DNA from: CAWBOV01 sp963790525
GTDB taxonomy: Bacteria; Actinomycetota; Actinomycetes; Mycobacteriales; Jatrophihabitantaceae
Length of the DNA: 64,000 bases
Assembly (NCBI GenBank): GCA_963790525.1
Contig: CAWBOV010000004.1
Location: 558,001-622,000 of the forward strand
Reading direction: 5' to 3'
The position numbers and the translations under genes were made by a program. Of the stretch, positions 34,625 through 43,509 are shown piece after piece (the first letter of the stretch is position 1; every line of letters begins with the position of its first letter). The notes beneath the pieces were generated by a model. It did no database searches. It saw only the letters and a list, made by a program, of their open reading frames with translations, and was not told the origin of the DNA.

Positions 34625-35260
34625 TCAGCCGACGGCCTCCCGCGAGTGCTCATCGAGATCTTCTTGGGCACCCCGGGGCGGCGTGGGTGTCCGACGCGGT
34701 TCGCGGACGCCGGCTTCGCCGTCTCCGCGTTCGAGCCACAGTCTGATGGTGGAAGCGGTCGGTAAGCGGGTGCCCGGGTCGGGGTACTGGCGAACGATGA
34801 TCACCGGCCGCAGATCGTCGTGGCTGTCCCGGAGCTCGATGCCCGGTGTCGCCGAGACTGCGACGAGCCCGGTGTCGGTCAGGATCCCCAGTGCCTGGGC
34901 AACGGTGAACCCGACGAGGTCGGGCACGGCGACTGTCCGCCGCCGGCGGACTCGCGCGGCGAGTTCGCCGGCCGCCTGGGCGATGCGGTCACCGTCGTTG
35001 GACTGCGTCCCGGCTTCTCCGTCACCCTCGACCTCACGCCAGCGTTCCCACGCCGACTGCCGGGTGATCGCCAGCATGGTGGCGATCTCCGTCCATGACT
35101 TGCGGTGCCGCCGGGCCATGCGGACTGCCGATAGCTCAACCTGTTCGAGCGAACGGCGCACGTCGGCCACATCGGCGAGCGCACGGAGCGCGGCGTCGCC
35201 GTCTTCGGTCGGTTCGCCGCCCGGCAACCACGGGCCGAGCCGCTTCCAAGGCTTCGACAT
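34625..35260 (-). CDS. Helix-turn-helix protein with C-terminal PASTA domain
   Basis: 211 residues. The first 85 residues are helical and carry a likely DNA-binding helix-turn-helix (SAVRMARRHRKSWTEIATMLAITRQSAWERWREVE). From about residue 112 a single PASTA repeat follows: VPDLVGFTVAQALGILTDTGLVAVSATPG ... VIIVRQYPDPGTRLPTASTIRLWLERG. PASTA repeats normally bind muropeptides outside the cell, on Ser/Thr kinases or penicillin-binding proteins; here there is no signal peptide or membrane helix, so the protein looks cytoplasmic. The role is unknown; a regulator sensing a cell-wall fragment is a hypothesis. Convergent with the SDR gene. Confidence 0.75.
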   Translation of the reverse strand: MSKPWKRLGPWLPGGEPTEDGDAALRALADVADVRRSLEQVELSAVRMARRHRKSWTEIATMLAITRQSAWERWREVEGDGEAGTQSNDGDRIAQAAGELAARVRRRRTVAVPDLVGFTVAQALGILTDTGLVAVSATPGIELRDSHDDLRPVIIVRQYPDPGTRLPTASTIRLWLERGDGEAGVREPRRTPTPPRGAQEDLDEHSREAVG

Positions 35261-35503
35261 GCTGTCAGGCTACCCTGACGAAGCGCGCCCCGCGAGGCTC
35301 TGTCCGACACGCGTGTCGTGGCAGCGCCAGGCACGTTTGTGCACGGTCTCTTCGTGCGAACCCGTCATCGATCACGGTCGCGCGATCGGCAATGGTCCAT
35401 GTCCGAACGGGGCGATGGTGGGTGCTGAGGGGGAGACGCCCTGGTTGAGCGTTCGTGACTTCGACCGGTGCGAACCCGGCCGATCACGGACCACAATCGG
35501 TTC

Positions 35504-37246
35504 ATGGCGAGACTGCTGTCGGTGAACGTGGGGCTTCCGCGCGACGTGGCGTGGCAGGGCCGCACGGTCCACACCGGTATCTGGAAGGCGCCGGTTGCCG
35601 GCCCGGTGATGGCGCGTCGGCTGAATCTGGACGGTGACGGGCAGGGGGATCTGAACGGTCATGGCGGCGAACAACGCGCCGTGATGGTGTACCAGGCCGA
35701 GTCCTACGAGCACTGGAGCACCTACCTCGGCCGGTCGGACCTGCACTGGGGCATTTTCGGTGAGAACTTCACGGTGGACGGGCTGGCCGATGACGAGGTC
35801 TGCATCGGTGACCGGTACCGGATCGGCGAGGCCGAGTTCGAGGTGACCCAGCCGCGCACGACCTGTTATCGCGTGGGTGTGCGCCTCGACGAGCCGCGGA
35901 TGGCCTCGCTGCTCGTCTCCCACCACCGTCCCGGTTTCTACCTCCGAGTGCTTCGCGAGGGAGTGGTGCAGGCCGGCGACGAGATCGTCAAGGTCAGCGC
36001 CGGACCCGAGCAGGTGACGGTCTCCTCGACCGACGCCCTGCTCTACCTGCCCGATGGCGACGTCGACACGATGCGCCGGCTTCTGAAGGTCTCGGCCCTG
36101 AGTCCGGGTTGGCAGGGATCGTTTCGTGACCTGGTCGACCGCGACGCCGGCCAGGACGAAGCCGGTCAGCCCAGCACTCGACCGAAGCCGGCGCCGCCGG
36201 CATGGGACGGGTTCCGCCGTCTGCAGGTGGCTCGACTGGTGCGGGAGACCGAAGCCGTCACGTCGGTCTACCTCCGACCGGTCGACGATGCCGCGCTGCC
36301 GACACCCGAACCGGGCCAGTACCTGACCGTTCGGTTGGCCGGTGCCGGCGATCCCGTGCCGGTGCGGAGCTATTCGCTGTCGGAGTTCGGCTCGGACGGT
36401 TATCGGATCAGCGTCAAGCGTGAGAGTCACGGCGTAGCCAGCGGTTACATCGGCACCCGGCTGGCCGTCGGCGACGAGATCGATGTGGCCGCTCCCAGGG
36501 GAGAGTTCATCCTCGGCGGAGGCGATGGGCCGGTCGTGCTGCTCTCGGCCGGCATCGGGGTGACGCCCGTCTTGGCGATGCTGCGCGCACTCGTCCAACG
36601 CGGGACCACCCGGGCGGTGTGGTGGATCTACACGACCACCCGCCCGTCCGCCGCGGCGTTGGCCGACGAGGCCGACCAGTTGATTCGCTCACTTCCGGCC
36701 GGGCGCAGCCACGTCTTCTACACCGCTGACGCCGAGGGACGGGCCGGGCCTGGCGTCACGCTCGGGCATATCGATCGGGCCGCGCTGTCCCGGCTGCAAC
36801 TGCCGGCCGCCGCCACCGCGTACCTGTGCGGACCCACGGGATTCATGGATGCGATGAGTGCATCGCTGGCCGACCTCGGCGTCGCCCCCAGCCGCATTCA
36901 CACCGAAGTCTTCGCGTCCCTGTCGGCGATCAACCCAGGTGTCGTCGCCGAGGACCGGCCGGCCCCGCACGTGCCGGCCGTCGCCGGCACCGGGCCGATG
37001 GTCACCTTTGCCCGCGCCGGGATCGCGGCCGCCTTCGACGAGAGCCTCCCCAGCCTGCTCGAGATGGCCGAAGCCTGCGACGTCCCCACGCGATGGTCGT
37101 GCCGGACCGGGGTCTGCCACACCTGCACCACGCCGCTCCTGTCGGGGGCGGTCAGCTACTCGATCGACCCGCTCACCGCACCCGACGAGGGCCAGGTGCT
37201 GCTGTGCATCACCCGGCCCACGGACCAGGTCGTCCTCGAGCTGTAA
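35504..37246 (+). CDS. MOSC domain - ferredoxin reductase - [2Fe-2S] ferredoxin fusion oxidoreductase
   Basis: 580 residues in three parts. Residues 1-165 are a YiiM-type MOSC domain (DLNGHGGEQRAVMVYQAESYEHW, WGIFGENFTVDGL, TTCYRVGVRL with the MOSC Cys). Residues about 230-475 are a ferredoxin/flavohaemoglobin-type reductase: PGQYLTVRL, VRSYSLSE (RxYS flavin motif), AGIGVTPVLAMLRAL and YLCGPTGFMDAM. The C-terminal about 80 residues are a plant-type ferredoxin with WSCRTGVCHTCTTPLLSG and a final LLCITRP Cys. MOSC proteins of this type reduce N-hydroxylated compounds through a molybdenum cofactor, and the fused chain would supply electrons from NAD(P)H. The ATG at 35504 is where MOSC similarity starts. 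It stands alone. Confidence 0.88.
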   Translation: MARLLSVNVGLPRDVAWQGRTVHTGIWKAPVAGPVMARRLNLDGDGQGDLNGHGGEQRAVMVYQAESYEHWSTYLGRSDLHWGIFGENFTVDGLADDEVCIGDRYRIGEAEFEVTQPRTTCYRVGVRLDEPRMASLLVSHHRPGFYLRVLREGVVQAGDEIVKVSAGPEQVTVSSTDALLYLPDGDVDTMRRLLKVSALSPGWQGSFRDLVDRDAGQDEAGQPSTRPKPAPPAWDGFRRLQVARLVRETEAVTSVYLRPVDDAALPTPEPGQYLTVRLAGAGDPVPVRSYSLSEFGSDGYRISVKRESHGVASGYIGTRLAVGDEIDVAAPRGEFILGGGDGPVVLLSAGIGVTPVLAMLRALVQRGTTRAVWWIYTTTRPSAAALADEADQLIRSLPAGRSHVFYTADAEGRAGPGVTLGHIDRAALSRLQLPAAATAYLCGPTGFMDAMSASLADLGVAPSRIHTEVFASLSAINPGVVAEDRPAPHVPAVAGTGPMVTFARAGIAAAFDESLPSLLEMAEACDVPTRWSCRTGVCHTCTTPLLSGAVSYSIDPLTAPDEGQVLLCITRPTDQVVLEL

Positions 37247-37301
37247 CCGGGGTCGGGCGGGCGGAGGGTTCGGAGCTATACGCATCTCGTGAGAGATCAC
37301 A

Positions 37302-37376
37302 TGGTGCCCCCGGCAGGATTCGAACCTGCGCCACCGCCTCCGGAGGGCGGTGCTCTATCCCCTGAGCTACGGGGGC
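37302..37376 (-). tRNA. tRNA-Arg (anticodon CCG)
   Basis: The minus strand folds into a standard cloverleaf: acceptor GCCCCCG/CGGGGGC, D-arm GCTC...GAGC, anticodon stem CCGCC/GGCGG with loop CTCCGGA (anticodon CCG, reading CGG Arg), T-arm GCAGG-TTCGAAT-CCTGC, discriminator A and an encoded CCA (37304-37302). Without CCA it spans 37305-37376. No integrase or repeated end lies beside it. Confidence 0.95.
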
Positions 37377-37440
37377 CTGGTGTGGCCTGGGCGGGTGTCA
37401 GGTTATCAGCCGTGCGGACCCGACCTGACCCTGTCGCCTG

Positions 37441-38133
37441 CTAGGAGAGCGGCTTGGCGCCGCGCTCGGTGAGCATCTGCTTCATCACCGTGACCTCGTT
37501 GGTCTGGTTCTCCGAGATCTTCTGGGCGAAGTTCCGCACGTAGGCCTGGGTGGCGTGGACGGCGGCGTAGTTCGCCATCGGGATGCCGCCCAGGTGGTGG
37601 CGGAGCATGAGCTGCAGGAAGTAGACGTCCATCGCCTTGCCGGTCATCGTCTCCAGCTTGGAGACCTCGGCGGTGGTGGCCATGCCCGGCATCAGGGCGC
37701 CGTCGGCGTTGGACATGTCCATACCGCTCATCGGGTCCGAACCGCCCATCCATGACATCAGCGGGTTCGGATTCGTGCGGCTGAGATTCCATGCGTCGAG
37801 CCAGCCGTACATCTCGCCGATCTGGGACTGCTGGGCCAGCTCGATGTCCAGCGCCAGGTTCTTGATCGCGGGATCGGTGGTCGTGTCGCGGACGTACCCG
37901 GCCATGATCACGGCCTGGGTGTGGTGGACGGCCATGTCACGGGCGAATCCGGCGTCGACCGAGGACGAGGAGACCGTGCTCGAGGAGCTGGACCCACGCA
38001 CGATCCATCCCACCGTGCCCGCCGCCAGCAGCGCCGCGACGGCGAGGATGCAGACGAGGGCGGTGCGCAGCGGGTCGCGTCCGACCGGCGCCGGTGTGTC
38101 ATCGACCGGGGTCTCCTGCAGATCCATGCTCAT
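37441..38133 (-). CDS. DUF305-family membrane-anchored protein
   Basis: 230 residues from the ATG at 38133 (a second ATG follows at 38127). One N-terminal membrane helix (ALVCILAVAALLAAGTVGWIV) is followed by a Ser-rich spacer and a DUF305 (ferritin-like helical) domain with FARDMAVHHTQAVIMAGYV, LALDIELAQQSQIGEMYGWLDAW and LMLRHHLGGIPMANYAAVHA; His and Met pairs such as MSGMDM suggest metal, often copper, binding (inference from family). It starts two bases after the stop of the DUF3105 gene, so both are one operon; this DUF3105-DUF305 pairing is widespread in actinobacteria. Confidence 0.85.
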   Translation of the reverse strand: MSMDLQETPVDDTPAPVGRDPLRTALVCILAVAALLAAGTVGWIVRGSSSSSTVSSSSVDAGFARDMAVHHTQAVIMAGYVRDTTTDPAIKNLALDIELAQQSQIGEMYGWLDAWNLSRTNPNPLMSWMGGSDPMSGMDMSNADGALMPGMATTAEVSKLETMTGKAMDVYFLQLMLRHHLGGIPMANYAAVHATQAYVRNFAQKISENQTNEVTVMKQMLTERGAKPLS

Positions 38134-38135
38134 GA

Positions 38136-38970
38136 TCAGAAGGTCGGGTTGGCCGGCGTGCTCGGGTTGGCCTTGAACGCGGGGTTGGAGCAGGTCACGC
38201 CCGGCTCCGGCTGGGTGGCCGGGTTGCCGGCGAGTTCGGTGATGAACTGCTGGATTCGCGGATCGGTGACGCTGTCCACGAACAGCTGGTAGCCCCACGC
38301 CTGCAGCGACACCTCGGTCTTGAGGCCCGGGTAGGGACTCATCAGCGTCTCGTTCTTGCCGGTCACCAGCTTGCTGAGGGTCGCGATGTCCGCAGCCGAC
38401 AAACCGGGTTTGTATGTGAGCCAGACGGCGCCGTGTTCCAGACTGTGTACGGCGTTCTCGTTGGCGATCGGGTTCGGGTACACCGTTCCGGTGCAGTCGG
38501 CCCAGTACTGAGCGTGGTCGCCGCCGATCGGGGGAGACGCGTCGTACTTCTGGATCGTCGTGATGTGCGTGTGGTTCGGTTCCTTCTTGTACGTGATCCC
38601 GCTGATCGCCTTGGTCGAGGCCAGCTGGTCACGGGTGTAGGTGTCGGACGCGCTGGTCGAGCCGCCGCTGCGGGTCACGGCGTAGCCGATCACCAGCGCC
38701 GTGAACGCGACGACCGCGATCGTGGTGATGATCAGCCCCCACGGGCGCTGCTTCTGCGAGACGATCGACTTCGACTTCGACTTGCCGGGGGGACGGCCGC
38801 CCGGACGCGCCGCGCCGGGGCGGGCTGCCCGGACGTGCGCCGGACGGGCGCTTGGCGCCGGCCTTCGCGGTGGTCTTCGCGCCGGTCTTGCCGCGCGATC
38901 CGGAGGACGTGGTCCCGCTCGCAGTGGCCGCCGGACGCTTCCTGTCCTTGGGCGTCGTGTTCTCGGGCAT
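38136..38970 (-). CDS. DUF3105 membrane-anchored protein, apparent frameshift in N-terminal linker
   Basis: The domain part is intact: a membrane helix (WGLIITTIAVVAFTALVIGYAV) and an extracellular DUF3105 domain with HITTIQKYDASPPIGGDHAQYW, VHSLEHGAVWLTYKP and FVDSVTDPRIQQFI. The natural start MPENTTPKDRKRPAATASG lies at 38970, but it is in a different frame from the domain; the shift must occur in the low-complexity Gly/Pro/Arg-rich stretch at about 38790-38840, next to runs of six C/G. The span is 835 bases, not a multiple of three. Because the neighbouring argS has many similar shifts, a sequence error is the likely cause. Cytoplasmic side is a Lys/Arg/Pro-rich tail; function unknown. Confidence 0.75.
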
Positions 38971-39084
38971 GGACCTGCTTTCGTCTCGGGCATGGCACTG
39001 CCGGATGCGCTGGTGAGGCGAGTGTAAGCAACGACCGTGTGGAAGGGCGTCAATGCGCTGGTCGGGCGCCACTAAGATGAGCCC

Positions 39085-40747
39085 GTGACTCCCGCAGAAC
39101 TCGTCGAGGCGATCCGTGCTGCCGTGCGCGCCGCGCTGGAGGCCGGTGACTTCTCGGGCTCGGCACCGGGCGAGATCGTGCTCGAGCGGCCGAAGAACCG
39201 CGACCACGGCGACTACGCCACCAACATCGCCCTGCGCCTGGCCAAGGCCGCCGGGCGGCCGCCGCGCGAGGTCGCCGAGCTGATCGCGCTGCGGCTGCGC
39301 GAGGTCGACGGGCATCGCGTCGGTCGACGTCGCCGGCCCGGGCTTCCTCAACATCACCCTCGCGGCGGACGCGCTGGGCGAGATCGCCGCGGACCGTCGT
39401 CGACGCCGGTGCCGGGTACGGGCACAACGGCAGCCTCGCCGGCCAGCGCCTCAACCTCGAGTTCGTCTCGGCCAACCCCACCGGGCCGGTCCACATCGGC
39501 GCCGTGCGGTGGGCAGCGGTCGGCGACGCGCTGGCCCGGGTGCTGCACGCCAGCGGCGCCGAGGTGACCCGCGAGTACTACTTCAACGACGCCGGCGCCC
39601 AGATCGACCGGTTCGCCCGCGTCGCTGCTGCGCGGTCGCCAACGGCCGTCCGGTCCCCGAGGACGGCTACGCGCGGCGACTACATCGCACGAGATCGCCG
39701 CCGCCGTCGTCGCGGCCGACCCCGACGTCCTCGGCCGGCCGACGAAGCCCAGATCGCCACCTTCCGGCGCGAGGGCGTCGAGCTGATGTTCGCCGAGATC
39801 CGGTCCTCGCTGCGGCGATTTCGGCGTCCACTTCGACGTCTACTTCAACGAGCGCGACCTGCACACCGACGGCGACCTCGATGCGGCGTTGAAGCGCCTC
39901 ACCGAGGAGGGGCACGTCTACACTCCGACGGCGCCACGTGGCTGCGGACGACCGACCTTCGGTGACGACAAGGACCGCGTCCTGGTCAAGGCCGACGGGG
40001 ACTGGACCTACTTCGCCGCCGACGCCGCGTACTACCTGGACAAGCGCGGCCGGGGCTTCGACCGGGTCGTGATCATGCTCGGCGCCGACCACCACGGCTA
40101 CATCGGCCGCTACCGCGCGCTGGTCGCGGCCTACGGCGACGATCCCGGACACCACGCTGGAGATCCTGATCGGCCAGCTCGTCAACCTGGTCAAGGACGG
40201 CCAGCCCGTGCGCATGAGCAAGCGGGCCGGGAACGTGGTGCTGCTCGCCGACCTGGTCGAGGCACTCGGCGTCGACGCCACCCGCTACGCCCTCGCCCGG
40301 TACTCCTCCGACCAGATGATCGACCTCGACGTCGACCTGTGGACCAGACACGGCAACGACAACCCGGTGTACTACGTCCAGTACGCCCACGCCCGGCTGT
40401 CGAACATCCAGCGCAGCGCCGCCGATCTCGGCCTGGCGCTCAGCGGGACCCCTGACCTCGGCCTGCTGGACCACGACCGCGAGACCGCGCTGCTGGCCGC
40501 GCTCGCCGACTTCCCCCGGGTCGTCGGCTCCGCCGCCGAACTGCGCGCGCCGCACCGCGTCGCGCGGTACCTCGAGGAGCTGGCCGGCACCTACCACCGC
40601 TTCTACGACGCGTGCCGGGTGCTGCCGATGGGCGACGAACCGGCGACGGCCCGCACCGACGCCCGGCTCTGGCTCTGCGAGGCGACGCGCATCGTCCTGG
40701 CCAACGGGCTGGGCCTGCTCGGCGTCTCGGCACCGGACAGAATGTGA
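39085..40747 (+). pseudogene. argS: Arginyl-tRNA synthetase, broken by about ten single-base shifts (probably sequence errors)
   Basis: ArgS charges tRNA-Arg and is essential. Start GTG at 39085 (VTPAELVEAIRAAV). Joining three frames recovers the expected protein: PKNRDHGDYATNIALRLAK, then ASVDVAGPGFLNITLA, EFVSANPTGPVHIGA (HIGH-type motif), YYFNDAGAQIDRFA, DEAQIATFRREGVELMF, DWTYFAADAAYYLDK, MLGADHHGYIGRYRAL, VRMSKRAGN (KMSK-type motif) and the C-terminal anticodon domain to the stop at 40745-40747. Shifts fall near 39311, 39394, 39621-39640, 39674, 39686, 39738, 39815, 39928, 39957 and 40146, mostly at G/C runs. Real decay of an essential gene with perfect conservation between shifts is implausible, so consensus error is favoured. 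It heads the lysA-hom-thrC-thrB cluster. Confidence 0.88.
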
Positions 40748-40760
40748 CGGTGAGCAACCG

Positions 40761-42170
40761 ATGAGCAGATCCGCCCACCCGGCCGGCCCGCGCCACGCCG
40801 ACGTGCTGCCCGAGGCCGGCCACGCCGCGGCACCGGCCGATCTGAGCTCCCTCGACCCCGTGGTCTGGCCCGAGTCGGCCGAGCGCATCGACGGTGTGCT
40901 GCACCTCGGCGGGGTCTCGGTGCGCGAACTCGCCCGGCGTCACGGCACGCCGACGCTGATCGTCGACGAGGCCGACGTGCGCCGTCGCGCGCAGAGCTTC
41001 GTGGACGCATTCGCCGGGGGAGACGTCTTCTACGCGGGCAAGGCGTTCCTGTGCACCGCGGTCGCGCGCTGGATCGAGGAGTCCGGGCTCGGCCTGGACG
41101 TGTGCACCGGCGGCGAGCTCGCGGTCGCGCTGCGGGCCGGCTTCCCGCCCGAGCGGCTCGCGCTGCACGGCAACAACAAGTCACCGGCAGAGCTCGCCCG
41201 TGCCGTCGAGGCCGGGGTCGGCCGGGTGGTCGTCGACTCCTTCGTCGAGATCGAGCGGCTGGCTGCCGCTGCGGCCGCCCAGGGCGTCCGGCAGCGGGTG
41301 CTCGTCCGGGTGACGGTCGGCGTCGAGGCCCACACCCACGAGTTCATCGCCACAGCGCACGAGGATCAGAAGTTCGGCCTGTCGCTGGCAGGCGGCGACG
41401 CGGCCCGCGCCGTGGCCGCCGTACTCGCCGAGCCGAGCCTCGAACTGGTCGGATTGCACTCCCACATCGGTTCGCAGATCTTCGACACGGCCGCGTTCGA
41501 GGTGGCCGCGCACCGCGTCGTGGAGCTGCTGGCCGCGATCCGGGACGAGCACGGCCTGCAGCTGCCCGAGATCGACCTGGGCGGCGGGCTCGGGATCGCC
41601 TACGTCAGCGGCGACGACCCGCAGCCGGTCAAGGACGTCGCCGCGCGGCTGCGGCAGATCGTCGAGCGGGAATGCGCCGGGGCCGGTCTGGCCGTCCCGC
41701 GCATCTGCGTCGAGCCCGGCCGCGCCGTCGTCGGCCCCGGCGGCGTCACCCTGTACGAGGTCGGCACCGTCAAGGCGGTCCGCCTGGACGGTGGAGTCAC
41801 CCGCAGCTACGTGTCCGTCGACGGCGGGATGAGCGACAACATCCGCACTGCTCTCTACGACGCCGACTACACCGTGGTGCTCGCCGGTCGCGCCTCGACC
41901 GCCCCGCCGACGCTCGTCCGGGTCGTCGGCAAGCACTGCGAGAGCGGTGACATCGTCGTCCGCGACGCGTGGCTGCCGGCCGATGTCGCCCCCGGCGACC
42001 TGCTCGCCGTCGCGGCCACGGGCGCCTACTGCCGCAGCATGGCCAGCAACTACAACTTCGTGCCGCGGCCTCCGGTCGTGTCCGTGCGGGCCGGTGCGGA
42101 TACGGTCATCGTCCGCCGGGAGACCGAGGACGACCTGCTCGCGCTGGACACGGGATGGAGCACGACGTGA
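40761..42170 (+). CDS. lysA: Diaminopimelate decarboxylase
   Basis: A 469-residue PLP enzyme catalysing the last step of lysine synthesis (meso-diaminopimelate to lysine). Fold type III motifs are present: YAGKAF (PLP Lys, about residue 94), LDVCTGGELAVAL, HGNNKS, GLHSHIGSQI, DLGGGLGIAY, EPGRAVVG, KHCESGD and GAYCRSMASNYN. The first about 50 residues are a nonconserved extension; the ATG at 40761 lies 13 bases after the argS stop. Coupled to hom: the GTG of hom overlaps its stop. Confidence 0.95.
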   Translation: MSRSAHPAGPRHADVLPEAGHAAAPADLSSLDPVVWPESAERIDGVLHLGGVSVRELARRHGTPTLIVDEADVRRRAQSFVDAFAGGDVFYAGKAFLCTAVARWIEESGLGLDVCTGGELAVALRAGFPPERLALHGNNKSPAELARAVEAGVGRVVVDSFVEIERLAAAAAAQGVRQRVLVRVTVGVEAHTHEFIATAHEDQKFGLSLAGGDAARAVAAVLAEPSLELVGLHSHIGSQIFDTAAFEVAAHRVVELLAAIRDEHGLQLPEIDLGGGLGIAYVSGDDPQPVKDVAARLRQIVERECAGAGLAVPRICVEPGRAVVGPGGVTLYEVGTVKAVRLDGGVTRSYVSVDGGMSDNIRTALYDADYTVVLAGRASTAPPTLVRVVGKHCESGDIVVRDAWLPADVAPGDLLAVAATGAYCRSMASNYNFVPRPPVVSVRAGADTVIVRRETEDDLLALDTGWSTT

Positions 42171-43474
42171 GTGATGCCCTCAAGGTGGCGCTGCTGGGAT
42201 GCGGCGTCGTGGGGACACAGGTCGTGCGGTTGCTCCAGGAGCAGTCGGAGGAGCTGGCCGCCCGGGTCGGCCGCCCGTTGGAGCTCGCCGGTATCGCGGT
42301 GCGCCGCCCGAACAAGCACCCCGACGTCCCGCAGCACCTGCTGACCACGGACGCGCAGGCGCTCGTCGAGCGCGAGGACATCGACCTCGTCGTCGAGGTC
42401 GTCGGCGGCATCGAGCCCGTGCGGACGCTGCTGCTCACCGCGCTCCGATCCGGCAAGAGTGTCGTCAGCGCGAACAAGGCGCTCCTGGCCGAGGACGGGG
42501 CGATGCTCTACGACGCTGCGGCCGAGTCCGGGGTCGACCTCTACTACGAGGCCGCCGTGGCCGGTGCGATCCCGTTGCTCAGGCCACTGCGCGAGTCCCT
42601 CGCCGGGGACCGCATCACCCGGGTGATGGGCATCGTCAACGGCACGACGAACTTCATCCTGTCCCGGATGGACGCCACGGGCGCCGGTTTCGCCGAGGCG
42701 CTCGCCGAGGCCACCGCGCTCGGGTACGCCGAGGCCGACCCCAGCGCCGACATCGACGGTTTCGACGCCGCGGCCAAGGCGGCGATCCTGGCCAGCCTGG
42801 CCTTCCACACCCGCGTCACGTCCGGTGACGTCTTCCGCGAAGGCATCAGCGACGTCACCGCGGCCGACATCGCCAGCGCGAAGGCACTCGGGTGCACGGT
42901 CAAGCTGCTGGCGATCTGCGAACGGGTCACCGACGCCTCGGGCGCGGAGTCCGTGGCCGTCCGGGTGCACCCGGCGATGATCCCGCGCTCGCACCCGCTC
43001 GCCGGCGTGGGCGATGCGTTCAACGCCGTGTTCGTCGAGGCCGAGGCGGCCGGGTCACTGATGTTCTACGGCCGCGGGGCCGGCGGCGCCCCGACCGCGA
43101 GCGCCGTGCTGGGCGATCTCGTCGCCGTCGCGCGCAACCGGGTCACCGGCAGCCGCGGAAGCCGGGAGAGCGCCTACGCGGACCTGCCCGTGCAGCCCAT
43201 GGGCCAGATCAGGACCCGCTACCACGTCGCCCTGGATGTCGCCGACAAGCCCGGCGTGCTCGCCGCGGTCGCGACCGCGTTCGCGGAGTCCGACGTGAGC
43301 ATCCAGACCGTCCGGCAGGAGGGGCGTGGCGACGCGGCGACCCTCGTGCTGGTGACCCACATGGCCCCCGACGCCGCACTGTCGGCGACCGTGGAGCGAC
43401 TGGCAGGCATGGACTCGATCGGGCGGACGGCGAGCGTCATGCGCGTCGAGGGCATGCCCGGCGACACGGACTGA
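42167..43474 (+). CDS. hom: Homoserine dehydrogenase with C-terminal ACT domain
   Basis: A 435-residue NAD(P)-dependent enzyme reducing aspartate semialdehyde to homoserine, the branch point to threonine and methionine. Seen: VALLGCGVVGTQVVRLL nucleotide site, VEVVGG, VVSANKALLAEDG, EAAVAGAIPLLRPL, GIVNGTTNFIL, YAEADPSADIDGFDAAAKAAILA, and a C-terminal ACT regulatory domain (YHVALDVADKPGVLAAVATAFAESDVSIQ) that usually binds threonine for feedback control. The GTG at 42167 overlaps the lysA stop (GTGA) and has GGAG six bases upstream; an in-frame ATG at 42155 is the alternative. Confidence 0.95.
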   Translation: MSDALKVALLGCGVVGTQVVRLLQEQSEELAARVGRPLELAGIAVRRPNKHPDVPQHLLTTDAQALVEREDIDLVVEVVGGIEPVRTLLLTALRSGKSVVSANKALLAEDGAMLYDAAAESGVDLYYEAAVAGAIPLLRPLRESLAGDRITRVMGIVNGTTNFILSRMDATGAGFAEALAEATALGYAEADPSADIDGFDAAAKAAILASLAFHTRVTSGDVFREGISDVTAADIASAKALGCTVKLLAICERVTDASGAESVAVRVHPAMIPRSHPLAGVGDAFNAVFVEAEAAGSLMFYGRGAGGAPTASAVLGDLVAVARNRVTGSRGSRESAYADLPVQPMGQIRTRYHVALDVADKPGVLAAVATAFAESDVSIQTVRQEGRGDAATLVLVTHMAPDAALSATVERLAGMDSIGRTASVMRVEGMPGDTD

Positions 43475-43509
43475 CCGTGCGTGCGACGGTGACAGCAGAG
43501 GAGAACAGT

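Noticed and set aside
37302..37376. tRNA-Arg as a possible integration site of a mobile element
   Set aside because: No integrase, no repeated tRNA 3' end and no change in gene content on either side.
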